Assembly: GCA_946560065.1 (NCBI GenBank)
Contig: CAMNUE010000002.1
Location: forward strand, 142,950 to 206,949
Source of the DNA: an uncultured bacterium
GTDB taxonomy: Bacteria; Bacillota_I; Bacilli_A; RF39; UBA660
Direction: 5' to 3'
Length of the DNA: 64,000 nucleotides
This document shows, piece after piece, positions 40,272-50,142 of the stretch (position 1 is its first letter; each line of letters starts with the position of its first letter). Below the pieces are notes generated by a model that saw nothing but the letters and a program-made list of their open reading frames with translations, ran no database searches and was not told where the DNA came from. The position numbers and the translations under genes were made by a program.

Positions 40272-41291
40272 ATGAGAAGTTTAGGAACATTTAAAGATAA
40301 AAAAGATAATTCATTAAAATCAGTTTTTGACTGTGGAGAAAATAAAATTATAGAAATGACTCTACTATTTAATAAGGAAAAACTAGATGTAGTTTGTGCT
40401 CCTACTCATCACTTTTGCAATTTAGGCTGTAAAATGTGTCATTTAACTAATAATAAATTAAATAAAAAGATGACTCCAATTACTGTAGATAACTTTATTG
40501 AAGCACTTATAAGCACAACAACCAGAGATAACAAAGAAAGAATAACTAACAAAGACAGATTATTAATATCTTTTATGGGTGTCGGAGAACCCCTATTAAA
40601 TTTAAAATTAATTGAAGAAATTTATGACAGAGAAGAAGAAATAAAAGAAACATTAGGTTATAAAGAAATAAGCTATGCTCTAGCAACAATGATGCCAAAT
40701 AATAATATTGAAAAGTTAAGAGAAATTGTAATAAAGAAAAAAATTCCTCTTAAAGTTCACTTTTCCATGCATACACCAATTGACGAGGACAGAAAAGAAT
40801 TAATCCCATCAACTAATGTTTCAGTAGAAGAAGCATTAAAATATTTAAATGATTATCGTAAAGCTGTCTGTAACGATTCAGATATTATAAAAAAATATAT
40901 AAATTTTCATAGAACAGCAGATCCTATAGAAATCCATTATACTTTAATAGAAAATGTTAATGACAAAAAAAAAGAATTAGAAAGAATTTGCTTATTATTA
41001 AAGAAATATCAAGTACCTATTAAATTTATAAGATTTAATCCTATCAATGAATTAAAAAGAAGTGAAAATGAAGAAATCTGGTTAGAAGTGATAAAAAGTA
41101 AAATCCCAGATTTAAGAGTCAAAACATACTCACCTCCCGGAAGAAATATTGGTAGTTCTTGTGGAGAATTCACAAAACATTACTATCACGAAGAAATTGA
41201 AACTGAAAAACAAAAAAAAGAATTTCTAGAATGGAAAAAAGAATATCAAATAGATAAAATGACAGATAAAACTCTTTATAAAAAAAGATAA
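40272..41291 (+). CDS. Divergent RlmN/Cfr-like radical SAM enzyme
   Basis: CX3CX2C as CNLGCKMC; SFMGVGEPLLN; C-terminal SSCGEF resembling the methyl-carrier Cys of RlmN/Cfr; start at ATG 40272 after GAAAGGAAG. Confidence 0.75.
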   Translation: MRSLGTFKDKKDNSLKSVFDCGENKIIEMTLLFNKEKLDVVCAPTHHFCNLGCKMCHLTNNKLNKKMTPITVDNFIEALISTTTRDNKERITNKDRLLISFMGVGEPLLNLKLIEEIYDREEEIKETLGYKEISYALATMMPNNNIEKLREIVIKKKIPLKVHFSMHTPIDEDRKELIPSTNVSVEEALKYLNDYRKAVCNDSDIIKKYINFHRTADPIEIHYTLIENVNDKKKELERICLLLKKYQVPIKFIRFNPINELKRSENEEIWLEVIKSKIPDLRVKTYSPPGRNIGSSCGEFTKHYYHEEIETEKQKKEFLEWKKEYQIDKMTDKTLYKKR

Positions 41292-41293
41292 CT

Positions 41294-41322
41294 AAAAAGA
41301 AAGTTAAAAAACTTTCTTTTTT
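41294..41322 (+). terminator. Intrinsic terminator after radical SAM gene
   Basis: AAAAAGAAAGTT-AAAA-AACTTTCTTTTTT. Confidence 0.75.
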
Positions 41323-41351
41323 AGTACAGATAATTTGTATTCAAATACCTC

Positions 41352-41645
41352 TTATATTAATTCTTCTAATTTTTCTTTCAGTTTACTATCAGATACTTCA
41401 TCAAGTAATTTAGTAAATTTTTCTTTTTTCTCATATAATTTTAATTTATTTTCATACTCAACTAATTTATCAATAACAATATGCAATTGCTTAAAAATAG
41501 CATTCCTACTTACTTCATAATTTTCAGCCATTTCTGCAAGACTCAAATTATTAAAATAATAATCTTCAAAATATTCTCTCTGTTTATCAGTCAATAAACA
41601 ACCATAACAGTCATAAAGATTATTATAATAAATTACATCTTCCAT
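41352..41645 (-). CDS. ylxM: YlxM-type HTH protein
   Basis: LYDCYGCLLTDKQREYFEDYYFNNLSLAEMAENYEVSRNAIFKQLH. Confidence 0.92.
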   Translation of the reverse strand: MEDVIYYNNLYDCYGCLLTDKQREYFEDYYFNNLSLAEMAENYEVSRNAIFKQLHIVIDKLVEYENKLKLYEKKEKFTKLLDEVSDSKLKEKLEELI

Positions 41646-41920
41646 TATAAAACACCTGCCAATCTTAAAATGTTAAAGATAATTAGTAATAATCCAAATA
41701 CCAAATATAAAAAAGTAAACTTACTCTTCTTATATACTCTACTACTGAGAAAGGACATAAACAATAAAGTTATTCCGAGACACATTTGTAATATTGTAAG
41801 CATTTCCCTATTAAATAAATACATTATAAATACTATTCCTGTAATAATTGCCAACACTATTTGAACATATACTAAAAAAATTGTAAACCCATTTACTGTA
41901 TTTTTAACTTTATTTTCCAT
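41645..41920 (-). CDS. Hypothetical small membrane protein
   Basis: 91 aa, hydrophobic, between ftsY and ylxM. Confidence 0.6.
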   Translation of the reverse strand: MENKVKNTVNGFTIFLVYVQIVLAIITGIVFIMYLFNREMLTILQMCLGITLLFMSFLSSRVYKKSKFTFLYLVFGLLLIIFNILRLAGVL

Positions 41921-43300
41921 TTACATCATATCCTTAAATAATCCATAAATATATTTTTCAATATCAAATACTTGTAAATCATCCTTAGTCTCACCCAAAC
42001 CAATATATTTAACCGGAATACCTACACTCTCTTTTATTGCAAGTACAATTCCACCTTTGGCTGTTCCATCTAGCTTAGTCAAAACTATTCCTGTAATATT
42101 TGTAATCTCTTTAAAGGATTTAGCTTGACTTATACCATTTTGACCTGTTGTAGCATCAACAACTAATAATGTTTCTGTAGCACCACCTTCAATTAAACCA
42201 TCAATTACCTTATTCATTTTTTCTAATTCTTTCATCAAATTTACTTTGTTTTGTAATCTACCAGCAGTATCTACTAAAACAACGTCATAATTTTCTTCTT
42301 TTGCTTTTTCTATTCCATCATATACAACACTAGCTGGATCACTCTCTTCTTTACCAAAGAAACCTACATCTACTTTTTTACTCCACTCTTTAAGCTGATT
42401 AACAGCTCCAGCCCTAAAAGTATCAGCACCAACTAATAAAACCTTCTTGCCTTCATCCTTTAACTTATTCGCAATCTTACCAATAGTAGTAGTCTTTCCA
42501 ACTCCATTAACACCAATAAATAATATAACTGTTGGTCCATCTTCATTATAATTAATCTTATTACTTAATACCTCATCATCAACATAAATAATAAATAATT
42601 CATCAACAATCATTTCTTTTAATTCACTAGGATCAGAAACTCCTTCCTTTTTTACTCTATCTCTTAACCTATCCATAAAATCCATAACTGTATTTACACC
42701 AATATCAGCCATAATAAGAATTTCTTCTAATTCTTCAAAGTAATCTTCAGTTATCTTATTATATTTACTAGTTAAATTAACAAGTTTTGAAACAAATCCG
42801 TGTCTCGCTTTAGTAAGTCCCTTTTCATAAACTTTAATAGACTTTTTGAAGTCTTCTTTTTCCTCTTCAGTTACTTCATCTTCATCAGACTCATCTACTT
42901 CGCCATCATCATCTTCATCAGACTCATCTTCTTCCTCATCATCATCTTCATCAGACTCATCTTCTTCCTCATCATCATCTTCATCAGACTCATCTTCTTC
43001 CTCACCATCATCTTCATCAGACTCATCTTCTTCCTCACCATCATCTTCATCAGGCTCATCTACTTCGCCATCATCATCTTCATCAGACTCATCTTCTTCC
43101 TCATCATCATCGTCACTGGATTCATCTTCTTCCTCATCATCATCGTCATCGAACTCATCTTCTTCATTTTCAACATCAGATTCATCTTCACCAATATCTT
43201 TATCAAAGACTTCAGTTAATTCAGTATCTTTAACCTCTTCCTCATCTTCATTAACTGCATTATTTTTTAACATTTTTTTAATTTTATTAAAAATTCCCAT
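41921..43300 (-). CDS. ftsY: Signal recognition particle receptor FtsY
   Basis: GVNGVGKTTTIGKIANKL, DTFRAGAVNQL, DTAGRL, TKLDGTAKGG; acidic N-terminal A domain. Confidence 0.96.
   Translation of the reverse strand: MGIFNKIKKMLKNNAVNEDEEEVKDTELTEVFDKDIGEDESDVENEEDEFDDDDDEEEDESSDDDDEEEDESDEDDDGEVDEPDEDDGEEEDESDEDDGEEEDESDEDDDEEEDESDEDDDEEEDESDEDDDGEVDESDEDEVTEEEKEDFKKSIKVYEKGLTKARHGFVSKLVNLTSKYNKITEDYFEELEEILIMADIGVNTVMDFMDRLRDRVKKEGVSDPSELKEMIVDELFIIYVDDEVLSNKINYNEDGPTVILFIGVNGVGKTTTIGKIANKLKDEGKKVLLVGADTFRAGAVNQLKEWSKKVDVGFFGKEESDPASVVYDGIEKAKEENYDVVLVDTAGRLQNKVNLMKELEKMNKVIDGLIEGGATETLLVVDATTGQNGISQAKSFKEITNITGIVLTKLDGTAKGGIVLAIKESVGIPVKYIGLGETKDDLQVFDIEKYIYGLFKDMM
42880..43170 (-). repeat. 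Acidic tandem repeat in FtsY A domain (11 aa / 33 bp unit DESDEDDDEEE)
   Basis: Consecutive TCATCTTCATCAGACTCATCTTCTTCCTCATCA-type units. Confidence 0.9.
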
Positions 43301-43382
43301 AATATCACCTACAAATTAGTATATCAGATTATCAAAACTGATTAAAGTAAAAAATACCAAGAAAAAAAGACCTTTCGATCTT

Positions 43383-44765
43383 TTACTTATGTGATTCTGA
43401 AATATTTTCATTTTGAAGAACAGAATTTTTCTTAATTCCATCCAACATATCTTCAATAATTCTTCCAAATTGAGGACCTTCATAAACTGAATAATCATCA
43501 TTTGCTCTTCTTTCTTGAACACCAACTAATTCTTTATATAACGCATACTTTTCATTCAATGCATCCCACTCTGAAACATTGTCATATACATAATTTGGTT
43601 CTCTTTGCTTAGTATCCCAAATATAAAAATAAATTGCTGCAACCTGACATAAAATTTCTTTCTTTAAATTATCAACTTGAGAATCTTCTGAAATATAATA
43701 TCCACCTACAGCAGAAGCATTAGCTAATTCATTCATGAAAGCTCTTGCTGTTGGATCACTAAAAAACTGGTGATTTCCCCTCAATTGCATCATTTGATAT
43801 ATTCCCTCTTGAACATCTCTTACATCTTGATTAACCACAGCTATCTCATAATTACTTGCTTCTCTTCCTTCATCTTCAATTATTGGATAGCCATTTCTAT
43901 TATAATAACTAGCGAATTGTGATATTAACTTACCATACTCTATAACAGAATCAACCATCTCTCTAAAGTTAGGAACAGTATTCATATTATCCTGAATATA
44001 ATTATTTATATTTTTATACGAATTCTTTAAATTATAAGCTCGAAAGTTTAAATCATAAAGTTCTGAACCCCTAATATCTTGATTTCTTTCAACAAAATCA
44101 TTCATAATTTTATTTTTCTCAACTCTATCCATCATTTCTTCAATTATATTTCCAAACTGTGGACCTTCATAACTACTTCCATCATCTTTTTGAACTTGCT
44201 CTTCTATACCAACAGCATTTTTATATGTTTCATAATTACTTTTTAAAGCATTCCATTCGGACACATTATCATAAACATACTCAGGTTCTCTCTGTTTAGT
44301 ATCCCAAGTATAAAAATAAACTGAAGCTAAAGTAAATAAAACCGACTTCTTTGCTTCCTGAATAGATCTTTTTTCTGGTTGATTGTATTGTGCAGTCGTA
44401 GCACTATACAATAACTCATTCATAAATCTTTTTGCAGTTTCATCTCTAAACAATTCTGAACCAGCTCTAAGATTAACCATTTCCTGTAAGTTATCTCTAG
44501 CAACTCTCATTTCCGGAAAAACTAAAGGCAATTCATTACTTCCATCACTTCTATTAATATCATATCTTGGCAAATCATATTTCTTATAAAATTCATCATA
44601 CTTTGCAGACAACTCACCATATCTAGCAATACAATCAGTAAGTTCTGCAAAATTAATATTTGAAGCCGGATGAGACTTAATCCAATTATTTATTCTTTCA
44701 TAATCCTTTTCCAATTGATAAACCAGTTTATTCAATACATCTAATGAATCTCTATTCACAATCAT
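43383..44765 (-). CDS. Hypothetical protein with two homologous halves
   Basis: YFYTWDTKQREPEYVYDNVSEWNAL / YFYIWDTKQREPNYVYDNVSEWDAL and YEGPQFGNIIEEM / YEGPQFGRIIEDM. Confidence 0.8.
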   Translation of the reverse strand: MIVNRDSLDVLNKLVYQLEKDYERINNWIKSHPASNINFAELTDCIARYGELSAKYDEFYKKYDLPRYDINRSDGSNELPLVFPEMRVARDNLQEMVNLRAGSELFRDETAKRFMNELLYSATTAQYNQPEKRSIQEAKKSVLFTLASVYFYTWDTKQREPEYVYDNVSEWNALKSNYETYKNAVGIEEQVQKDDGSSYEGPQFGNIIEEMMDRVEKNKIMNDFVERNQDIRGSELYDLNFRAYNLKNSYKNINNYIQDNMNTVPNFREMVDSVIEYGKLISQFASYYNRNGYPIIEDEGREASNYEIAVVNQDVRDVQEGIYQMMQLRGNHQFFSDPTARAFMNELANASAVGGYYISEDSQVDNLKKEILCQVAAIYFYIWDTKQREPNYVYDNVSEWDALNEKYALYKELVGVQERRANDDYSVYEGPQFGRIIEDMLDGIKKNSVLQNENISESHK

Positions 44766-44895
44766 CCCTCATTTCTATCACTAGTTAGTATACCAACATC
44801 AATAAAAAAATACAAGTTATAGACAAAATTCAAAAAATATAGTATAATTTCATAGTTAGTTCTTTATAAAACTTATAAAAAAGAAAGGAGATTTT

Positions 44896-46572
44896 ATGAA
44901 TACAAAAGAAACCAATGAAACAAAATTAGTTGTTTTAGGTGGTTTAGGAGAAGTCGGAAAAAATATGTATTGTGTAATGCATAAAGACGCAATTGTTATT
45001 ATCGATGCCGGGGTTAGTTTCCCAGAAAGTGAACTTATGGGAGTGGACTATGTTTTACCAGATTTTACTTTTTTAAAAGAAAATGAAGACAAAATTAAAG
45101 CACTTTTAATTACTCATGGACATGAGGATCATATTGGAGGTATTCCATTCTTATTACAAAGTATTAATATTCCTGCAATTTATGCTCCAAATCATGCTAA
45201 AGAATTAATTGCTGTCAAATTACAAGATAGAAATATCAGATATGACAACTTGTTTGTATATACCGACAAAACTAAACTTAAATTTAAAGAAATAGAGATT
45301 GAATTTTTTAGAATAACTCACTCTATTCCAGATTCTCATGGTATAAGCATTAAAACACCAGATGGAAGAATCGTTACTACAGGAGATTACAAATTTGATT
45401 TAACTCCAATCGGACCTATGGCTGACTTATATAAAATGGCCTCTTTAGGAGAACAAGGAGTAGACTTATTAATCGGAGATTCTACAAATGCTTTAAATGA
45501 AGGATTCTCTAATAGTGAATCAGTTGTTGATGAAACATTAAATGAAATGTTTGATAAATGCAAAAATAGTAGAATAATTATCGCAACATTCGCATCAAAC
45601 ATTTATAGAGTTAAACATATCTTCGAGACATGTTATAAACATAATAGAAAAATTTGTATTTTTGGTAGAAGTATGGAAAATAACATTAATATATCCTTAA
45701 ATGGAGGTTATATCGACCATAAAGAACTACTTATTTCTCCAGAAGAAGCAAATAATCTAAAACCAAATGAGGTTACAATTCTTTGCACTGGTAGTCAAGG
45801 CGAACCACTTGCTGCCCTATCAAGAATTTCAAATGGAACACATAAGCAGATAAAATTAAGACCTGATGATGTTGTAATCTTCTCATCAAGTGCAATACCA
45901 GGAAATGCTTTAAGTATATCTAAAACAATTAATAAGTTATACCTAAAAGGAGTTAAAGTTTACACAAATAATGTTCTTGCAGATTTACATACATCTGGTC
46001 ATGCCAATGAAGAGGAAATTAAATTATTAATTAGATTATTTAGACCTAAATATTTAATGCCTTTCCATGGTGATTATAGAATGTTAAAGAAACAAGCCAA
46101 TATTGGAATAAACTGTGGAATACCAAAAGAGAATACATTTATTCTAAAGAATGGCGATACTTTAAACCTTAAAAATCATATAATTACTCGAGGAGAAAGT
46201 AAATCTGGTGCAGATATATATGTTGATGGTAACAGAATTGGAGAAATTGGTGGAGCTGTAATTAAAGATAGAAAAATAATGGCGAATGACGGAATACTAG
46301 TTGTAATTGTTAATGTTGACATGAAAAAAAGAGAACTATTAATAAAACCAAATATTACTACAAGAGGTTTTATTCTAGTCAATGAAAATGAAGAACTAAT
46401 TCATAAGATTGAAAATAAAGCAGAACAAACAATAACAAATGCCTTAACTAATCCAAAATCAACATTCGCAAGCTTAAAAAATGATATAACTGATACATTA
46501 TATCCTTATATAAATAATCTTACAGGAAGAAAGCCAATTATCCTTCCAATAATATTAGATATTAAAAAATAA
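44896..46572 (+). CDS. rnj: Ribonuclease J
   Basis: ALLITHGHEDHIGGIPFLL, GISIKTPDGRIVTTGDYKFD, LHTSGHANEEEIKLLIRLFRPKYLMPFHG. Confidence 0.95.
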   Translation: MNTKETNETKLVVLGGLGEVGKNMYCVMHKDAIVIIDAGVSFPESELMGVDYVLPDFTFLKENEDKIKALLITHGHEDHIGGIPFLLQSINIPAIYAPNHAKELIAVKLQDRNIRYDNLFVYTDKTKLKFKEIEIEFFRITHSIPDSHGISIKTPDGRIVTTGDYKFDLTPIGPMADLYKMASLGEQGVDLLIGDSTNALNEGFSNSESVVDETLNEMFDKCKNSRIIIATFASNIYRVKHIFETCYKHNRKICIFGRSMENNINISLNGGYIDHKELLISPEEANNLKPNEVTILCTGSQGEPLAALSRISNGTHKQIKLRPDDVVIFSSSAIPGNALSISKTINKLYLKGVKVYTNNVLADLHTSGHANEEEIKLLIRLFRPKYLMPFHGDYRMLKKQANIGINCGIPKENTFILKNGDTLNLKNHIITRGESKSGADIYVDGNRIGEIGGAVIKDRKIMANDGILVVIVNVDMKKRELLIKPNITTRGFILVNENEELIHKIENKAEQTITNALTNPKSTFASLKNDITDTLYPYINNLTGRKPIILPIILDIKK

Positions 46573-46595
46573 AATGCATTAAAAAATGCATTTTT
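46571..46595. terminator. Intrinsic terminator after RNase J gene
   Basis: AAAATGCATT-AAAA-AATGCATTTTT. Confidence 0.75.
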
Positions 46596-46618
46596 ATTTT
46601 TTCCACAATCATTTATTC

Positions 46619-46966
46619 CTATATTCTATAATAAATTTTATTCTCAATTACACTTCTTAAATCAGTATACTTAAAATTACAAAATAAAGACAAATAGAAA
46701 TAAAAATAACAAACTTTTTTATTGTTAAGTTTTAAAAGTTCTCGATAACTATCCCAATCCAAATCATTCATATTATCTATAAATATTGGAAAATATAAAT
46801 AAAATTTTTTCATAAAAATAATATTCTCGTATGAAAACATTGAACTATTACCAAAATAATAAGCTAAATAAGAAGAACATTTTTTTGTTATATTCTCACA
46901 CATATACTTTTTTTCCACAGTAAATTTACCAACTTTCCAAAAAAAATTTAACTGCCGTTTATTAAT
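46619..46966 (-). CDS. DUF1016_N (YhcG N-terminal)-like stand-alone small protein, apparent ATT start
   Basis: INKRQLNFFWKVGKFTVEKK...MFSYENIIFMKKFYLYFPIF; AGGAGG 7 nt upstream of in-frame ATT (46966-46964). Confidence 0.6.
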   Translation of the reverse strand: MNKRQLNFFWKVGKFTVEKKYMCENITKKCSSYLAYYFGNSSMFSYENIIFMKKFYLYFPIFIDNMNDLDWDSYRELLKLNNKKVCYFYFYLSLFCNFKYTDLRSVIENKIYYRI

Positions 46967-47011
46967 AAAATCACCTCCTATTTTATTATTCGATAAAAAT
47001 AAAAATAAGTA

Positions 47012-47037
47012 CAAAAAAAGAAGCATTACTTTGCTTC
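47012..47037 (-). terminator. Intrinsic terminator overlapping the 3' end of rny
   Basis: Minus strand GAAGCA-AAGTAA-TGCTTC followed by T7. Confidence 0.75.
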
Positions 47038-48579
47038 TTCAACTGCCCTTGTTTCACGAACAACAGTAATTTTAATTGTTCCTGGATATTTAAGATTAGC
47101 TTCAATCTTCTCTTTAACTTCACGAGCAATACGATGCGCTTCTAAATCATCTACTTCTTCTGGCTTAACAACTACACGTAATTCTCTACCAGCCTGAACA
47201 GCATAAGTTTTTTCCACACCTTTAATTTCGTTACCAACTTCTTCAAGTTGTGATAATCTTTTAATATAATTTTCTAAAGAATCATTTCTAGCCCCAGGTC
47301 TTGATGCAGACAAAGCATCAGCTATAGCAACAATTGTCGAAATGACACTAGTAGCAGGAGCATCTCCATGATGAGAAGCGATTGCATTCACAACAACTTC
47401 ATTCTCATGAAATTTCTTCGCAATATCTACTCCAATATCAACATGGCTTCCCTCTATTTCATGATCAATTGCTTTTCCAATGTCATGAAGTAGTCCCGCT
47501 CTTTTAGCAAGATTAACATTTTCACCTAATTCACCAGCAAGTAATCCAGATAATTCTGCAACTTCTTTAGAATGTTGTAGTGCATTTTGCCCAAAACTAG
47601 TTCTAAAATGTAATTTACCAATTATCTCAATCAACTCTGGATCAAACTTAGTCAATCCTAACTCAAAAGTTATATCTTGACCATACTCCATAATTTTTTG
47701 TTTCATATCTTTACAAACTTTATCATAAAGTTCTTCAATACGAGTTGGATGAATACGTCCATCTTTAATTAAACTCTCTAAAGTTACTCTAGCAATTTCC
47801 CTTCTCAAAGGATCGAAACTTGATAGTACTACAGCCTCAGGAGTATCATCAATAATTAAATCAACACCTGTAATAGCTTCTATCGTACGAATATTTCTTC
47901 CTTCTCTACCAATTATTCTACCTTTCATTTCATCATTAGGTAAATCAATAACTGTAACTGTTTGATCACTTGCAATATCAGCCGCATACTTCTGCATTGA
48001 AGTAACTATCATTTCACGAGCTTTCTTATCTGCTTCCAATTTAGCCTCATTTTCACGTTCTCTAATATACTCAGATATTTCTTTAGTCATATTCTCTTTT
48101 ACTTTACTCATGACTAATTCACGTGCCTTTTCTTTACTAAATCCAGAAATCTTTTCAAGTAAATCTAATTGTTCTTTTTTTATTTCCTCCACTTTACTTT
48201 TTTCATTTTGGATTTCTTCTTGTTTTTCAGAAAGTTTATCTTCACGTTCATCTAAAGCAAGTTCACGTTTCTGATACATTTCATCACGTTTATTAATGCT
48301 TTCTTCACGTTGTAATAATCTATTCTCACTTTCTTTCAATTCATTTTTCTTTTCTCGAATTTCCTTATCTAAATCCAACTTCAATCTATGAGCCTCTTCT
48401 TTTTGCTCAATTGCCGCATCTCTTTTTAATTTATCAATCTCTTTTTTAGTCTGATTAATAAGATTTTCAGACTTTTTAGATGCCAAATTACCTCTTATAT
48501 AATTAATTATAAAGGATACAACGATACCTACAACTAGGCCGATTACAACAAGTAAAATGGAGAACAAAATCTTTTCCAT
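47026..48579 (-). CDS. rny: Ribonuclease Y
   Basis: TM + coiled coil, KH ([29 protein letters not shown]) and HD ([21 protein letters not shown]) domains. Confidence 0.97.
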   Translation of the reverse strand: MEKILFSILLVVIGLVVGIVVSFIINYIRGNLASKKSENLINQTKKEIDKLKRDAAIEQKEEAHRLKLDLDKEIREKKNELKESENRLLQREESINKRDEMYQKRELALDEREDKLSEKQEEIQNEKSKVEEIKKEQLDLLEKISGFSKEKARELVMSKVKENMTKEISEYIRERENEAKLEADKKAREMIVTSMQKYAADIASDQTVTVIDLPNDEMKGRIIGREGRNIRTIEAITGVDLIIDDTPEAVVLSSFDPLRREIARVTLESLIKDGRIHPTRIEELYDKVCKDMKQKIMEYGQDITFELGLTKFDPELIEIIGKLHFRTSFGQNALQHSKEVAELSGLLAGELGENVNLAKRAGLLHDIGKAIDHEIEGSHVDIGVDIAKKFHENEVVVNAIASHHGDAPATSVISTIVAIADALSASRPGARNDSLENYIKRLSQLEEVGNEIKGVEKTYAVQAGRELRVVVKPEEVDDLEAHRIAREVKEKIEANLKYPGTIKITVVRETRAVEEAK

Positions 48580-48681
48580 ATAATTCCTCCATCTAGATTA
48601 GAATATAAACCTCTAATCTAACTCTATTGTAATTTTATTTTATAACCTTGTCAAGAAAAAGAAAAAGACCTATTACAAAGT

Positions 48682-50064
48682 TTAATTAGCAAAATATTTC
48701 TCAACAACTTCATAATCACAATAAGGAACTTTCTCATTATTTATTGCCATATAATTATCTCTTCCTTTTCCAAGTATTAGCACTATATCATCTTTATTAG
48801 CAATACTTAAAGCATGATTAATAGCTTCTTCTCTATCAATAAATCTTAAATAATCTTTTCTACTTCCAACCATCTGATCAATTATATCAGAAACATTTTC
48901 ATCTCTAGGATCATCCATAGTAAATATAGCGATATCACTTTTATCCATAACAAGATTCCCTATTATATTCCTTTTACTTTTTTCCCTTCCTCCAGCACAT
49001 CCAACTACAGTAATAAGTTTTCCACAAGTACTAAATGTGTCAAGAATATTCTTTGTGCCATTGATAGTATGAGCATAATCTAAAATAATTTTATAATCTT
49101 GTCCGAAATCTAATTCTTCACATCTACCACGAACATACCCAATCTTTTCAATTCGCTCAATCAACACATTCTTATCGATTCCAAACAATAAACCTATTAT
49201 AAAAGCCATTACTATATTGTAAACATTATGCTTACCTTTTAGTGGACTCTTAATCTCAAATATTTCCTCTTTATATTTTACAGATATTTCTGTAAAATTA
49301 GACAAATAGTTTACATTAAATATTTGGTAATCATTGTTTTTATCAAAACCAAAAGTCGACATATTTTGACAAGTGATATTTTGTAAAATTTTGTCATCTC
49401 CATTTACAACGATATATCCATTCTTTTTAACTAAATCAAGTAATTTAAACTTACATTTTACATAATTGTCAAAAGAACCGTGTACATTCAAATGATCACC
49501 TGTTACATTTGTAAATGCAACAATGTCAAATTCAAAATTCTTTACTCTATCGTGCAATAAAGCTTCACTTGATACCTCCATAACTGTAGTAGCACAATAA
49601 TCTTTAATATATTTCAAATTAGCATATAATTCATCAACACAAGGAGTAGTATTTTTTGTTGGAAATGTTTTATCCACAACACTTAAACCATTAGTACCAA
49701 CATATGCTGCATCACCAATTATCTTTTTCACTAAAGTAGCAGTAGTTGTTTTACCATCTGTACCCGTTATTCCAATAAAATGATAATCATCCAAACAAAT
49801 ATCATAAAACTTCATACATGCTTCTACAAAAAAATTATTAATATCTAAAACTTTTATATAAGGTATATCTACATCAATATCCCTATCACAAACAATAAAT
49901 GAGCAACCTCTTTCTACTGCATCATCGATATAATCATAATGATCCACATTAAAACCTCTAGTTGCAACAAATAAATATCCTTTTTTTACATTTCTGGAAT
50001 CATCAGTAATACCTGAAATATTTATATCATAGTCACACTCAATAATATCTTTTATTTTTTTCAT
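48682..50064 (-). CDS. murE: UDP-N-acetylmuramyl tripeptide synthase (MurE-like)
   Basis: GITGTDGKTTTATLV, AFTNVTGDHLNVHGSFDNYVKCK, LDYAHT, DDPRDEN; start at ATG 50064. Confidence 0.92.
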   Translation of the reverse strand: MKKIKDIIECDYDINISGITDDSRNVKKGYLFVATRGFNVDHYDYIDDAVERGCSFIVCDRDIDVDIPYIKVLDINNFFVEACMKFYDICLDDYHFIGITGTDGKTTTATLVKKIIGDAAYVGTNGLSVVDKTFPTKNTTPCVDELYANLKYIKDYCATTVMEVSSEALLHDRVKNFEFDIVAFTNVTGDHLNVHGSFDNYVKCKFKLLDLVKKNGYIVVNGDDKILQNITCQNMSTFGFDKNNDYQIFNVNYLSNFTEISVKYKEEIFEIKSPLKGKHNVYNIVMAFIIGLLFGIDKNVLIERIEKIGYVRGRCEELDFGQDYKIILDYAHTINGTKNILDTFSTCGKLITVVGCAGGREKSKRNIIGNLVMDKSDIAIFTMDDPRDENVSDIIDQMVGSRKDYLRFIDREEAINHALSIANKDDIVLILGKGRDNYMAINNEKVPYCDYEVVEKYFAN

Positions 50065-50142
50065 ACCCTCATCTCCATTAAATAATATGTTAAAATATTT
50101 TATCCACAACTAAAAATACAAAATAAATAAAAAGAAAAAGAT

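Noticed and set aside
42880-43170. Regularly spaced repeats that could suggest a CRISPR array
   Set aside because: Contiguous in-frame coding repeats with no unique spacers; explained by the FtsY acidic domain. No CRISPR array was seen anywhere in the window
42800-43319. Ser-rich and Ile/Phe-rich + strand ORFs over ftsY
   Set aside because: Antisense readings of the acidic FtsY repeat
43316-43525. 69-aa minus-strand ORF overlapping 43383..44765
   Set aside because: Out-of-frame overlap with a larger well-supported gene
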